Below are positions 1 through 7,024 of a DNA stretch of 11,408 bases, piece by piece; positions within the stretch are counted from its first letter, which is position 1, and every line of letters begins with the position of its first letter. Origin of the DNA: an archaeon (GTDB lineage Archaea; Asgardarchaeota; Hermodarchaeia; Hermodarchaeales; Hermodarchaeaceae); contig JABXGY010000209.1 of NCBI GenBank assembly GCA_016550395.1, positions 1 through 11,408 of the forward strand. The letters run 5' to 3'. The position numbers and the translations under genes were made by a program. Below the pieces are notes generated by a model, which saw only the letters and a list, made by a program, of their open reading frames with translations, was not told where the DNA came from and did no database searches.

Positions 1-2
1 AA

Positions 3-506
3 GCCTGTGGAGAATGTATGGCAATTTGTCCAGTAGGGGCTATTGGGCCTTTAAATACGAATCCTACAGTGATAGATTCCGCAATTAAGTGTCTTGTTGA
101 AAATAGTGTTGAGGGATCTGAATCTCTAATCGTTGGATTTGCCTGTAATGAGTGCGTCTACCGGGCAATTGACGAAGCGGGTGAAGAACGACTCCAATAT
201 CCAGCAGATCTTCACATTCTTGAGGTTCCCTGTACTGGAAGTATTTCCGCTCCCAAGATACTTCAAACACTCGAAGCAGGAGCAGATGGTGTGATTCTTT
301 TTGCCTGCGACACGAAACTTTGCCATTATGGTCGAGGCGCACGGATGGCACATAATCGGGCTAAAGTTGTTCAAAATGTCATTAGGCAATCAGGAGGCGA
401 CCCTTCTAGGGTACAAGTCGTCCAAATGATTGGACGTGATGCCAGGGAATTTGCACATACTGCCCAAAAGGCAGTAGATGCCATCAAGGGAAGGAACGGA
501 GGTTAA
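3..506 (+). CDS. Ferredoxin-domain / MvhD-type [2Fe-2S] electron-transfer protein (5' partial)
   Basis: The frame is open to the left edge, so the gene starts upstream; the ATG at 18 lies inside a cysteine motif and is not the real start. The first visible codons (6-26) give CGECMAICP, the second half of a CxxCxxCxxxCP [4Fe-4S] ferredoxin motif. An MvhD/FrhD-type domain follows, recognisable by the spaced cysteines ACNEC, VPCTG and the pair in FACDTKLCHY, which in the family bind a [2Fe-2S] cluster, and by the conserved phrase LEAGADGV. In the family this domain carries electrons from the hydrogenase to HdrA. It may be a ferredoxin-MvhD protein or the C-terminal end of an HdrA-MvhD fusion; the missing part decides. 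It ends 4 nt before hdrA, and its last codons supply the hdrA ribosome binding site (GGAGGT, 498-503). It clearly differs from the second MvhD at 2496. Confidence 0.88.
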   Translation, partial: ACGECMAICPVGAIGPLNTNPTVIDSAIKCLVENSVEGSESLIVGFACNECVYRAIDEAGEERLQYPADLHILEVPCTGSISAPKILQTLEAGADGVILFACDTKLCHYGRGARMAHNRAKVVQNVIRQSGGDPSRVQVVQMIGRDAREFAHTAQKAVDAIKGRNGG

Positions 507-510
507 TGAA

Positions 511-2499
511 ATGCCAACTGAGGAAACACGTATTGGTGTATTTGTCTGCAAATGTGGTACTAACATTGCAAAGGTAGTTGATGTCCCAGCAGTAGCTGAT
601 TATGCAAAAAATCTACCAAATGTTGTCTATTCTGGATGGCAGCTTTTCACTTGCTCAGAGGAAGGACAAACCATAATCAAAGAGCATATCAAAAAGCACA
701 AGCTTAATCGTGTGATAGTTGCATCTTGTAGTCCCAAACTCCACGAACCCACCTTCCGTCGAACTGTCATGGAAGCAGGTATTAACCCATTTTATTTTGA
801 AATGGCAAACATCCGCGAACAAGTATCCTGGGCACATATGAAGCAAAAGGACGAATATGCGGAAGCAACGCAAAAAGCTAAGGATCTTGTTCGAGCTGCA
901 GTATTCCGAGCTTCTCAATTGGAATCTATCGGCTCCACTACGCAAACTGTTCCACCAGTTTGTATGATAATTGGAGCCGGAATTGCTGGCATCACTGCAA
1001 GCACACTTCTTGCTGATAATGGTTATGAGGTACATTTAGTGGAACGCAGTCCAGCACTCGGTGGTAAAGCCGCACAATTAGGTTTCGTATTCATGACGGA
1101 TACTTGTGGAGTGTGCGTACCACCCAAGCATGGCGAAATGGCCCGAAAATGTCTGTCTAAACGCGTTCTACTCAACGATCCTAAAATTCACGTTTACACA
1201 CAAACAGAAGTCAAACAATTTAGTGGATATATCGGCAACTTTCAAGCCAAACTTCAGACCCAACCGCGAGGTGTTAACATAAACACCTGTACCCTTTGTG
1301 GTAAATGTATAGAATCATGTCCTGTCGAAGTACCTCATGAACTAGACTTAGGACTTGGGACACGGAAAGCCATCTATTTACCATTTCCCCAAGCCGTACC
1401 ACGAGCCCCGGTCATTGATTTTGAAAGCTGTACGAAATGTGGAAAATGCGCCGAGGTATGTCCGGTTAATGCCATCGAGTTAAATGAACCTCCAAAAAAT
1501 ACCGATATCACTGTGGGCACCGTGATTGTTGCTAGTGGCTTTGATGTGTTTAAACCAGATGGCCTCTACTTATACGGAGAGGCTCCAAATGTCCTCTTAC
1601 AACTTGCTTTAGCCCGGATGATGGATCCGCTTGGTCCCACTAACGGGAAACTCCAACGAGTTTCAGATAAACAAATTCCTAAGCATGTGGGTATGATACA
1701 ATGTGTTGGAAGTCGAGATCCAAATTATTATTCTCACTGTTCCCGAGTATGTTGTCAAGTCGCAATGAAACATGCCGTGTATATCAAGGAGCACTGGCCT
1801 GAAACTGAAGTCACCATCTTTTACAAGGATATCCGCCTTCAAGGCAAAGAATATGAAAGATATTATCTCAACGCTAAGAAGCTTGGAGTAAACTTTCATC
1901 GAGCGGATATCACGAATGTTGAGGAAACCACTAATAACGGTCTCAAACTTGCTGTTGCACATCATAACGGAAGTAAAGAAATCGTTGATGTTGACATGCT
2001 TGTTCTGTCAGCGGCGATGATTCCAGCTGAAGGTGCTAAGGAGCTCGCTCACACGCTTAACATGGAGGTTGATCTTCAAGGATTCTTCCGTGAATATCAT
2101 CTAAAATTGGCTCCCGTTGATACCGCAACTAATGGCATATACCTTGCAGGTGCTTGTAGCAGTCCACGGGATATTGCTGAAGCATCTTTTATGGCTGCAG
2201 CTGCAGCTTCGCATGCGGCTATCCCAATGAGTAAAGGTGAAGTCGAAGTAGATCTGGCAAAATCTGTTGTCGACGAAACGCTTTGTATAGGGTGTGCTAA
2301 CTGCTATGGGGTGTGTCCCTATAGTGCTATTCAGATGGAAGGGGGAGTTGCCAAGGTCATTGAAGTTGCCTGTAAGGGCTGTGGTATCTGTGTTGTTGAA
2401 TGTCCTGCAGAGGCTATCCAGCTTCGCCATTATCGGGACAAACAAATTTATTCGCAAATTGAAGGGCTTCTGGCTAATGTGGGGGTGGCGAAAAAATGA
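511..2499 (+). CDS. hdrA: HdrA, FAD-containing electron-bifurcating subunit of heterodisulfide reductase-type complex
   Basis: A 662-residue protein, about the length of methanogen HdrA. The start at 511 is preferred over upstream in-frame codons because GGAGGT (498-503) sits 7 nt upstream and the protein then begins directly with the family's N-terminal strand and C13-K-C15. A Rossmann FAD-binding motif GAGIAG is at residues 155-160. A CGVC motif (199-202) lies in the segment where HdrA carries extra cluster cysteines. Two inserted ferredoxin motifs follow (C260/263/266/270 and C307/310/313/317), and two more are C-terminal (C592/595/598/602 and C621/624/627/631). In the family, HdrA FAD takes electrons from MvhD, sending one to ferredoxin and one to HdrBC. 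The gene overlaps mvhD by ATGA (2496-2499), which implies coupled translation. HdrB and HdrC are absent from the window, so the high-potential acceptor is unknown. The protein should be cytoplasmic and soluble. Confidence 0.96.
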   Translation: MPTEETRIGVFVCKCGTNIAKVVDVPAVADYAKNLPNVVYSGWQLFTCSEEGQTIIKEHIKKHKLNRVIVASCSPKLHEPTFRRTVMEAGINPFYFEMANIREQVSWAHMKQKDEYAEATQKAKDLVRAAVFRASQLESIGSTTQTVPPVCMIIGAGIAGITASTLLADNGYEVHLVERSPALGGKAAQLGFVFMTDTCGVCVPPKHGEMARKCLSKRVLLNDPKIHVYTQTEVKQFSGYIGNFQAKLQTQPRGVNINTCTLCGKCIESCPVEVPHELDLGLGTRKAIYLPFPQAVPRAPVIDFESCTKCGKCAEVCPVNAIELNEPPKNTDITVGTVIVASGFDVFKPDGLYLYGEAPNVLLQLALARMMDPLGPTNGKLQRVSDKQIPKHVGMIQCVGSRDPNYYSHCSRVCCQVAMKHAVYIKEHWPETEVTIFYKDIRLQGKEYERYYLNAKKLGVNFHRADITNVEETTNNGLKLAVAHHNGSKEIVDVDMLVLSAAMIPAEGAKELAHTLNMEVDLQGFFREYHLKLAPVDTATNGIYLAGACSSPRDIAEASFMAAAAASHAAIPMSKGEVEVDLAKSVVDETLCIGCANCYGVCPYSAIQMEGGVAKVIEVACKGCGICVVECPAEAIQLRHYRDKQIYSQIEGLLANVGVAKK

Positions 2500-2984
2500 G
2501 TAAAGCAAACTTAAAAGTGAAAACTACACCACCAAAGGCTTCATCCAAGCTGACACAAAGGTTTGAACCCCGTATTGTTAGTTTTTGTTGCCATTATTGC
2601 TCTTATGGAGCTGCCGATCTTGCTGGTGCTAGTAAGATGTCTTATCCAACAAATGTGGAAATTATCCGTGTGCCCTGTTCAGGACGAGTTGATCCTCTAC
2701 ATGTATTACGTGCCTTAGAGGAGGGCGCAGACGGAGTTATGGTAACCGGTTGCTTGAAAGAGCAGTGTCATTTTGTTACAGGTAATATTCATGCGGAAAA
2801 GCGAATGCAACAGCTCATGGCAGATCTTGAAGCGATTGGACTCGGTGGACGATTAGTCTTTGAATTAATGAGCGCTGGGATGGCGAATAAATGGGTTGAA
2901 ACTACCTCTTCGTTTTATGATCGCATTCTTGAACTGGGGCCAAATCCCCTGAAACACATGAAGAAAGAGGTGAAGTGTGAGTGA
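2496..2984 (+). CDS. mvhD: MvhD, [2Fe-2S] adaptor between hydrogenase and HdrA
   Basis: A 162-residue MvhD/FrhD-family protein. After a basic, probably flexible 25-residue N-terminus come FCCHYCSYG (cysteine pair), the VPCSGRVDP block, ALEEGADGVMV, and the cysteine pair in TGCLKEQCHF. These cysteines are the expected ligands of a single [2Fe-2S] cluster. MvhD relays electrons from the MvhG clusters to the HdrA flavin. The ATG lies inside the hdrA stop (ATGA overlap), with the G-rich stretch GGGGGTGG (2481-2488) just upstream as a plausible ribosome binding site. The gene's end overlaps the mvhG GTG start by 4 nt. The match to canonical MvhD is closer here than in the partial gene at the left edge, so this copy is the likely direct hydrogenase partner. 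Confidence 0.94.
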   Translation: MSKANLKVKTTPPKASSKLTQRFEPRIVSFCCHYCSYGAADLAGASKMSYPTNVEIIRVPCSGRVDPLHVLRALEEGADGVMVTGCLKEQCHFVTGNIHAEKRMQQLMADLEAIGLGGRLVFELMSAGMANKWVETTSSFYDRILELGPNPLKHMKKEVKCE

Positions 2985-3862
2985 CTGTTCGAATCGCAAC
3001 GATGGGTATGGCAGGCTGTAGTGGCTGTCATATCGCCCTCCTTGATATCGGAGTGAAACTATTAGACATACTAAAAGATGTAGAATTGGTTTATTCCTAT
3101 CCGTTGGTTGATACAAAAAATCCCATTCCACCAAACATTGATGTTGCTCTAATTGAAGGAAGCATTCGTACTGAACATGATAAAGAAATGGCTGAAGCCA
3201 TGCGGAAACAAGCCAAATTCGTTATTGCCTTTGGCGCGTGTTCAGCCCATGGCGGTGTAAATGGACTCGCCAATGTCTTCGGAGGCATAGAGGGTGTTGA
3301 ATATGTCTATACCAAAACAATCCTGATGGCTCAGAAATTAGTGCCTTCTGAACATGTCCCTCAAATTCTTCAAAATGATTTGCGATTAAGTGATGTCGTT
3401 AAAGTAGATTTTATCATCCCAGGCTGTCCTCCCAATCCGGATGAAATTGCCAGTGTACTAACAGCATTGCTGTCCGGAGAAACACCCGTCTTGTCATCTA
3501 AAAGCATCTGTGACGAATGCCCCCTCGAACGCTTAACCGAAGCCCCGACAAAATTGCGAAGAACGCATGAAGTCCCTGAACCCGACAAATGCCTGTTATC
3601 CCAAGGCTTTCTTTGTATGGGACCTGCTACCCGAGCTGGCTGCAATGCTGAATGCCCACGACGTGGCATGCCCTGCACTGGCTGCCGGGGCCCATCTGAG
3701 ACAGTCTGGGATCAGGGGGTAGCCATGCTTGATGCATTGGCGGCTATGGAAGAGGATGAAATCTCAGGCTTCAAATTACCACGACTCGCGGGAACATTTG
3801 CTCGCTACACCTACGCTTCGTCAAAACTGGACAATCTACGGAAAGGAGTGAAAAAGGAATGA
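2981..3862 (+). CDS. mvhG: MvhG, small (FeS) subunit of group 3c [NiFe] hydrogenase
   Basis: A 293-residue small subunit of an F420-non-reducing hydrogenase. The GTG start (GTGA overlap with mvhD) is backed by GAGGTG at 2968-2973, 7 nt upstream. The N-terminal CSGCH motif (C13, C16), C87 in FGACSAHGG and C149 in PGCPPNP are the expected ligands of the proximal [4Fe-4S] cluster. The C-terminal third is cysteine-rich, with CDEC at 177-180, a further cysteine at 204 and a CPRRGMPCTGC block. This matches the two extra clusters of Mvh-type small subunits. There is no twin-arginine signal, consistent with a cytoplasmic enzyme. The protein passes electrons from the NiFe site to MvhD. It overlaps mvhA by ATGA. 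Confidence 0.96.
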   Translation: MTVRIATMGMAGCSGCHIALLDIGVKLLDILKDVELVYSYPLVDTKNPIPPNIDVALIEGSIRTEHDKEMAEAMRKQAKFVIAFGACSAHGGVNGLANVFGGIEGVEYVYTKTILMAQKLVPSEHVPQILQNDLRLSDVVKVDFIIPGCPPNPDEIASVLTALLSGETPVLSSKSICDECPLERLTEAPTKLRRTHEVPEPDKCLLSQGFLCMGPATRAGCNAECPRRGMPCTGCRGPSETVWDQGVAMLDALAAMEEDEISGFKLPRLAGTFARYTYASSKLDNLRKGVKKE

Positions 3863-5232
3863 CCAAACCCAAACACATCGAATTCGAACCCATGACCCGA
3901 CTTGAAGGGCATGCTAAAATTAGTCTTGATGTTACAGGTGGTAAACTCAACAAATGCCACTTCCATATCATCGAATCACCACGCCTCTTCGAGCGATTCA
4001 TGGAAGGTATCCCAGCTGAAGAAGCCCCCCAACTCTCTGAACGAATTTGTGGCATCTGCTCCGTCGCCCATCACCTTGGCTCCGTGAAAGCAGTCGAAGC
4101 GGCCTGGGGTGTGACCCCGCCCAAACAGGCTGTGAAGTTACGCTATCTCGAAAACTTCGGTGAATTCATACACAGTCACGCCCTTCACCAAGTCTATCTC
4201 GCCCTTCCAGACTTTCTCACTCCCGAAACCCCCAACGTTCTTGCAGTAGCAGCAAAAGACCCAACCCTTGCGAAGAAAGGTATTGAACTCCGGATGTTCG
4301 GACAGAACATCATCAAAGCCGTTGGAGGACGCATGATCCATCCCTGCTCAGCCATTCCCGGAGGAATGTCTGGTCCCCTCCTCCAAGAAGAACGCGACAA
4401 ACTTGCCAAACAAGCCCCCAAAGCACTCGCTACTGCTCGTGCCCTCGTCAAACTCTATTTCAAACTCGCAAAAGAAGACGAGGTGGGCTTAGTAGGCTAC
4501 TATCTCAGTGAACCCACACACTACTTTGGTCTGCATAACAAAGGCGTACACGACATCTACGAAGGAACCCTACGATTCATTACCCCCGAAGGAAAAACTC
4601 TTCATAACTTTCAACCTACCGACTATGCCCAGTACATTGCTGAAGACGCTATGCCCTACACAACTGTCAAATACCCTTTCATTAAGGAACTCGGTCCAGA
4701 TAAAGGCAATTACCGCGTCGGTCCCCTTGCTCGACTGAACGTTTCTAAGAAGATGGCTAGCGAAGAAGCTCAAGGATATGCTGACCAACTTTTCGAATTC
4801 TTTGGTGAACGCCCCATTCATGACCCCATCGCTTACAACCTCGCTCGCTCCATTGAACTTCTCAGCGCCGTTGAACAGGCTATACCACTTATCGAAGATA
4901 GCAGTCTCCAAGAAGACAACTACCGCATCCCCGTCGAACCACGAGCCGGTGAAGGTGTCGGCGTCATAGAAGCTCCCCGCGGTACACTCTTCCACAACTA
5001 TTGGACCAACGATGAGGGTATCATTACCAAAGTTAATTTTATGATTGCCACCGGGCAAAATGTTCGCACCATTGAACAGGCTGTCCAAGCCAAAGCCCGA
5101 GAACTCCTCCCCGACCTCCTCAGACCCCGACCAGAATGCCTCAACGCCCTTCAACGTATCGAGCCCCTCATTAGAGCCTATGATCCCTGTATAAGTTGTT
5201 CAGTTCATATGATTGAATTAGTTAAAGATTAA
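3859..5232 (+). CDS. mvhA: MvhA, large (NiFe) subunit of group 3c [NiFe] hydrogenase, short C-terminal tail
   Basis: A 457-residue large subunit that oxidises H2 at the NiFe centre. The N-terminal ligand motif is RICGICSVAHH (C64, C67) and the C-terminal motif is DPCISCSVH (C444, C447, H450), giving all four cysteine ligands. The MTRLEGH segment near the N-terminus is typical of the family. After H450 only seven residues remain (MIELVKD) before TAA. Most [NiFe] large subunits have a tail of about 15 or more residues that a protease removes during maturation, so this form may mature differently. AAGGAG at 3843-3848 serves as ribosome binding site, and the ATG overlaps the mvhG stop. Codons here favour C at the third position more than in hdrA. 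It is the last gene of the operon, and no maturation protease is encoded nearby. Confidence 0.96.
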   Translation: MTKPKHIEFEPMTRLEGHAKISLDVTGGKLNKCHFHIIESPRLFERFMEGIPAEEAPQLSERICGICSVAHHLGSVKAVEAAWGVTPPKQAVKLRYLENFGEFIHSHALHQVYLALPDFLTPETPNVLAVAAKDPTLAKKGIELRMFGQNIIKAVGGRMIHPCSAIPGGMSGPLLQEERDKLAKQAPKALATARALVKLYFKLAKEDEVGLVGYYLSEPTHYFGLHNKGVHDIYEGTLRFITPEGKTLHNFQPTDYAQYIAEDAMPYTTVKYPFIKELGPDKGNYRVGPLARLNVSKKMASEEAQGYADQLFEFFGERPIHDPIAYNLARSIELLSAVEQAIPLIEDSSLQEDNYRIPVEPRAGEGVGVIEAPRGTLFHNYWTNDEGIITKVNFMIATGQNVRTIEQAVQAKARELLPDLLRPRPECLNALQRIEPLIRAYDPCISCSVHMIELVKD

Positions 5233-5238
5233 CCCGAA

Positions 5239-5448
5239 TTAACATCTTAATCGCTTAAGCATCCAGTTTACAAGCCAAGCAATAATCCAGAAATACGGGT
5301 TAAAAATACCTATTAGCAGCTCGAATAAGGGATACCGGATTCTAAATAGCAGCAGAGTGAAAATTCCAATAACCAATACTAAAGCAATAGTGGGGAGCTG
5401 ATGCAGCATTATTTCAGATGGCGTATTAAGATGTGTCTGGAGGAACAT
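5239..5448 (-). CDS. Putative small membrane protein, two hydrophobic helices
   Basis: A possible 69-residue protein with no family I recognise. It has a short polar N-terminus, a first hydrophobic stretch (roughly residues 18-38, rich in I, L, V and F), an RIRYP turn, a second hydrophobic stretch (roughly 42-64, with several aromatic residues) and a basic end, KRLRC. The pattern fits a two-helix hairpin membrane protein. ATG at 5448 is chosen; a GTG directly before it (5451) is equally possible. No good ribosome binding site is visible. The frame ends 6 nt from the mvhA stop, so the two genes converge. A terminator-like hairpin separates it from the upstream longin-like gene, leaving its own promoter unclear. 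The coherent hydrophobic pattern is the main argument for a real gene; chance translation of AT-rich DNA is the alternative. Confidence 0.42.
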   Translation of the reverse strand: MFLQTHLNTPSEIMLHQLPTIALVLVIGIFTLLLFRIRYPLFELLIGIFNPYFWIIAWLVNWMLKRLRC

Positions 5449-5485
5449 CACAATCCAGCAATTCTAGCTTGAAGGTAGTTTAACG

Positions 5486-5511
5486 CTAAAAGGAAGGATG
5501 TCGTTCGACAT
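5486..5511 (-). terminator. Terminator-like hairpin after the longin-like gene
   Basis: Positions 5498-5511 read ATGTCG-TT-CGACAT, a perfect 6-bp inverted repeat. On the minus strand it is followed by a pyrimidine-rich run ending in TTTT (5497-5487). It begins 7 nt after the stop of the minus-strand gene that ends at 5518. The stem is short and the U-run imperfect, so termination is probable rather than certain. Confidence 0.45.
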
Positions 5512-5517
5512 TTTGAG

Positions 5518-6285
5518 CTAAATGATATCGATTTCCCTGTTTTCTCCAAGAATAGTGAAGGCCATTCCGTTTTGGGTAATGAATAAAATGGGTGAAATAT
5601 TGGTGTGCCCAATTCGTCGTGCTTTGATGGGGATAATGCTTTCATAGGCCTCTTCAGCTTTTAGTTCATAATTGCGGAGAAAAACGGTTTGACGGAGAAC
5701 CAAGGTGCGTGTTAATCCATCCAGCTCAAAGAGTTGAGGGACGGCATTAACGATGGCGGTTAATTTGACAGGATGGTTGCTACTGTTATGAATGAAATAT
5801 TTCACATTCAGAGCATCTCCACGAAACACGGTTTCCTTCGCAGGAATAAGATCGGTGGTAAAAGTGATTCTTGGTGGTTCCATCACCTTTTCGGTATCAC
5901 ACCATACACATCCCGCGATGAGCTGATCGATAGTGGGTTCAAAATCAGAAAAGGGACCTTCTAGGCTATTCCACGAGTGTAAACGTTCGCCATAGTGTTC
6001 AATAAAGGTGGTCTTCACAAGTGCCATAAGGTTCGTCAGATCCGAAGGGCGCTCATCGGGAGTAGCAAAAATCGCGACAAAATCGTTGGGTCTTTCAGTG
6101 AGTCCATCAACAAAAACTTCGGATCCCTCAAATTTCGCTTGACGGAAATCCCCGGTAGCAAATTCCTTTGATGATACTCGAAACGCCGTTAGTAGTCCTG
6201 AGAGCATATGGGGATCCACTTGATCGGTATACTGGCGTGAAAACGCATACGCTCCGTTGAGAATGATGAAGATCGCCTTTATCAT
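5518..6285 (-). CDS. Longin-like domain protein with C-terminal Ig-like beta-sandwich
   Basis: A 255-residue protein. The start at 6285 is chosen over upstream in-frame codons because GGAGGT (6299-6294 on the minus strand) lies 8 nt before it and the fold begins at once. Residues 1-105 follow the longin-like order: strand MIKAIFIIL, strand AYAFSRQY, helix DPHMLSGLLTAFRVSSKEF, paired strands around FEGSEVFVD, strand DFVAIFA and a long helix LTNLMALVKTTFIEHYGERL. Similar small domains are common in Asgard archaea and occur with trafficking-type GTPases. A linker (about 106-137) contains GCVWC, a CxxC pair at 126-129. Residues about 138-255 alternate hydrophobic and polar residues as in an Ig/CARDB/arrestin-like beta-sandwich. 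No signal peptide or membrane helix is evident, so it is probably cytoplasmic. The fold is inferred from pattern alone and the function is unknown. Confidence 0.82.
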   Translation of the reverse strand: MIKAIFIILNGAYAFSRQYTDQVDPHMLSGLLTAFRVSSKEFATGDFRQAKFEGSEVFVDGLTERPNDFVAIFATPDERPSDLTNLMALVKTTFIEHYGERLHSWNSLEGPFSDFEPTIDQLIAGCVWCDTEKVMEPPRITFTTDLIPAKETVFRGDALNVKYFIHNSSNHPVKLTAIVNAVPQLFELDGLTRTLVLRQTVFLRNYELKAEEAYESIIPIKARRIGHTNISPILFITQNGMAFTILGENREIDII

Positions 6286-6518
6286 CCTGGTTGACCTCCA
6301 AATTGGGTGTCGAAGTCGTTGTGTCCTTGTAGGAATTTCTAGCACATATTTGCTGAGTTTTCTTCCTTTCTCTTTTCCCAACCATTATGGTTAAGGGTTT
6401 CGTCGGAAGTGACAAACCTTGATTTCCATTGGAACTTTCTTGCTTTTCCCTCATTCAATAGGAAACCTTACGAACTAGTTCATTGAAAGGTTTCAAGCTA
6501 AACTACGGAGGTTGGAAA
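6286..6518. promoter_or_regulatory. Divergent intergenic region between longin-like and TPR-like genes
   Basis: These 233 nt separate two genes that read away from each other, so promoters for both must lie here or nearby. I see no convincing coding frame; the open minus-strand frames crossing it lack a ribosome binding site. The motif AAACCTT occurs at 6414-6420 and 6463-6469, and inverted (AAGGTTT) at 6487-6493. Each flanking gene has a good GGAGGT ribosome binding site at its end of the region. Confidence 0.6.
6462..6494. promoter_or_regulatory. Nested inverted repeat, candidate operator
   Basis: GAAACCTT (6462-6469) and AAGGTTTC (6487-6494) form an 8-bp perfect inverted repeat. Between them lies GAACTAGTTC (6472-6481), itself a perfect 10-bp palindrome. 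The structure sits 13 nt before the GGAGGT of the TPR-like gene. That position suits a repressor site around the transcription start or a hairpin in the leader RNA. Its function is inferred. Confidence 0.45.
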
Positions 6519-6995
6519 ATGGCTGATGAAGATAAATTGACACTTGAAAAATGGCATAAGAAGATGGCCGTGGATCTCTTCAACTACACTTGGACCTTGA
6601 TAGACAAGAAAAAACGAACTAAAGCTGAAGACGACGAAATGGTGAATGCATCTCATGCTTCACGCTATCATTGGAGCGTTCGGGTAACCAACAACTGGGA
6701 CGCCACCCCCATCAATCTTGGTCGAGGCGACTGGCAACTCTCACGTGTATATGCCATACTCGGAAATGGAGAACGCGCTGTTTATTATGGCAAAACATAC
6801 TTAGAAATTTGTAAAAAAGAAGGCATCAAAGATTGGGATCTAGCATATGCCTACGAAGCAATTGCCCGTGGCTATGCTGTTGCTGCCGATGAGAAAAATA
6901 AAACCAAATACCTGAAACTTGCAGAGCAAGCCACTGAAGCTGTAAAAGATCAACAAAGCAAGGACATGCTCTACGCTGATCTTAAGACAATCTAA
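6519..6995 (+). CDS. Conserved TPR-like helical protein of unknown function
   Basis: A 158-residue soluble, all-helical protein. ATG 6519 is chosen because GGAGGT (6507-6512) is 6 nt upstream; an in-frame TTG at 6483 has no such site. It opens with a charged helix (KWHKKMAVDLFNYTWTLIDK). The distinctive block HASRYHW (residues 46-52) follows, then NLGRGDWQLSRVYAILG (67-82), then helices with TPR-like spacing: AVYYGKTYLEICKKEGI, DLAYAYEAIARGYAVA and a C-terminal KYLKLAEQATEAV. I recognise this layout from uncharacterised bacterial and archaeal proteins of about 150 residues, but no function is known to me. TPR-like repeats usually bind other proteins. It is probably transcribed alone from the region with the nested palindrome, with a terminator-like hairpin downstream. 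Confidence 0.85.
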   Translation: MADEDKLTLEKWHKKMAVDLFNYTWTLIDKKKRTKAEDDEMVNASHASRYHWSVRVTNNWDATPINLGRGDWQLSRVYAILGNGERAVYYGKTYLEICKKEGIKDWDLAYAYEAIARGYAVAADEKNKTKYLKLAEQATEAVKDQQSKDMLYADLKTI

Positions 6996-7024
6996 GTGTT
7001 TTACATAGTTTTATCCAATCAGGA

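Noticed and set aside
478..510. Upstream in-frame start for hdrA at 478
   Set aside because: It would overlap the preceding gene, adds 11 non-conserved residues and has no ribosome binding site, while ATG 511 has GGAGGT at good spacing.
4570..5154. Long minus-strand open frame of 194 codons inside mvhA
   Set aside because: It lies wholly antisense to a clearly assigned hydrogenase subunit, shows no family features and arises from the C-rich wobble positions of mvhA.
6286..6381. Extended N-terminus for the longin-like protein from 6381
   Set aside because: The extra 32 residues are basic and not part of the fold, and GGAGGT directly before 6285 marks the real start.
6128..6454. Minus-strand frame of 108 codons crossing the divergent intergenic region
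   Set aside because: It overlaps the start of the longin-like gene in another frame, lacks a ribosome binding site and shows low-complexity polar residues without a recognisable fold.
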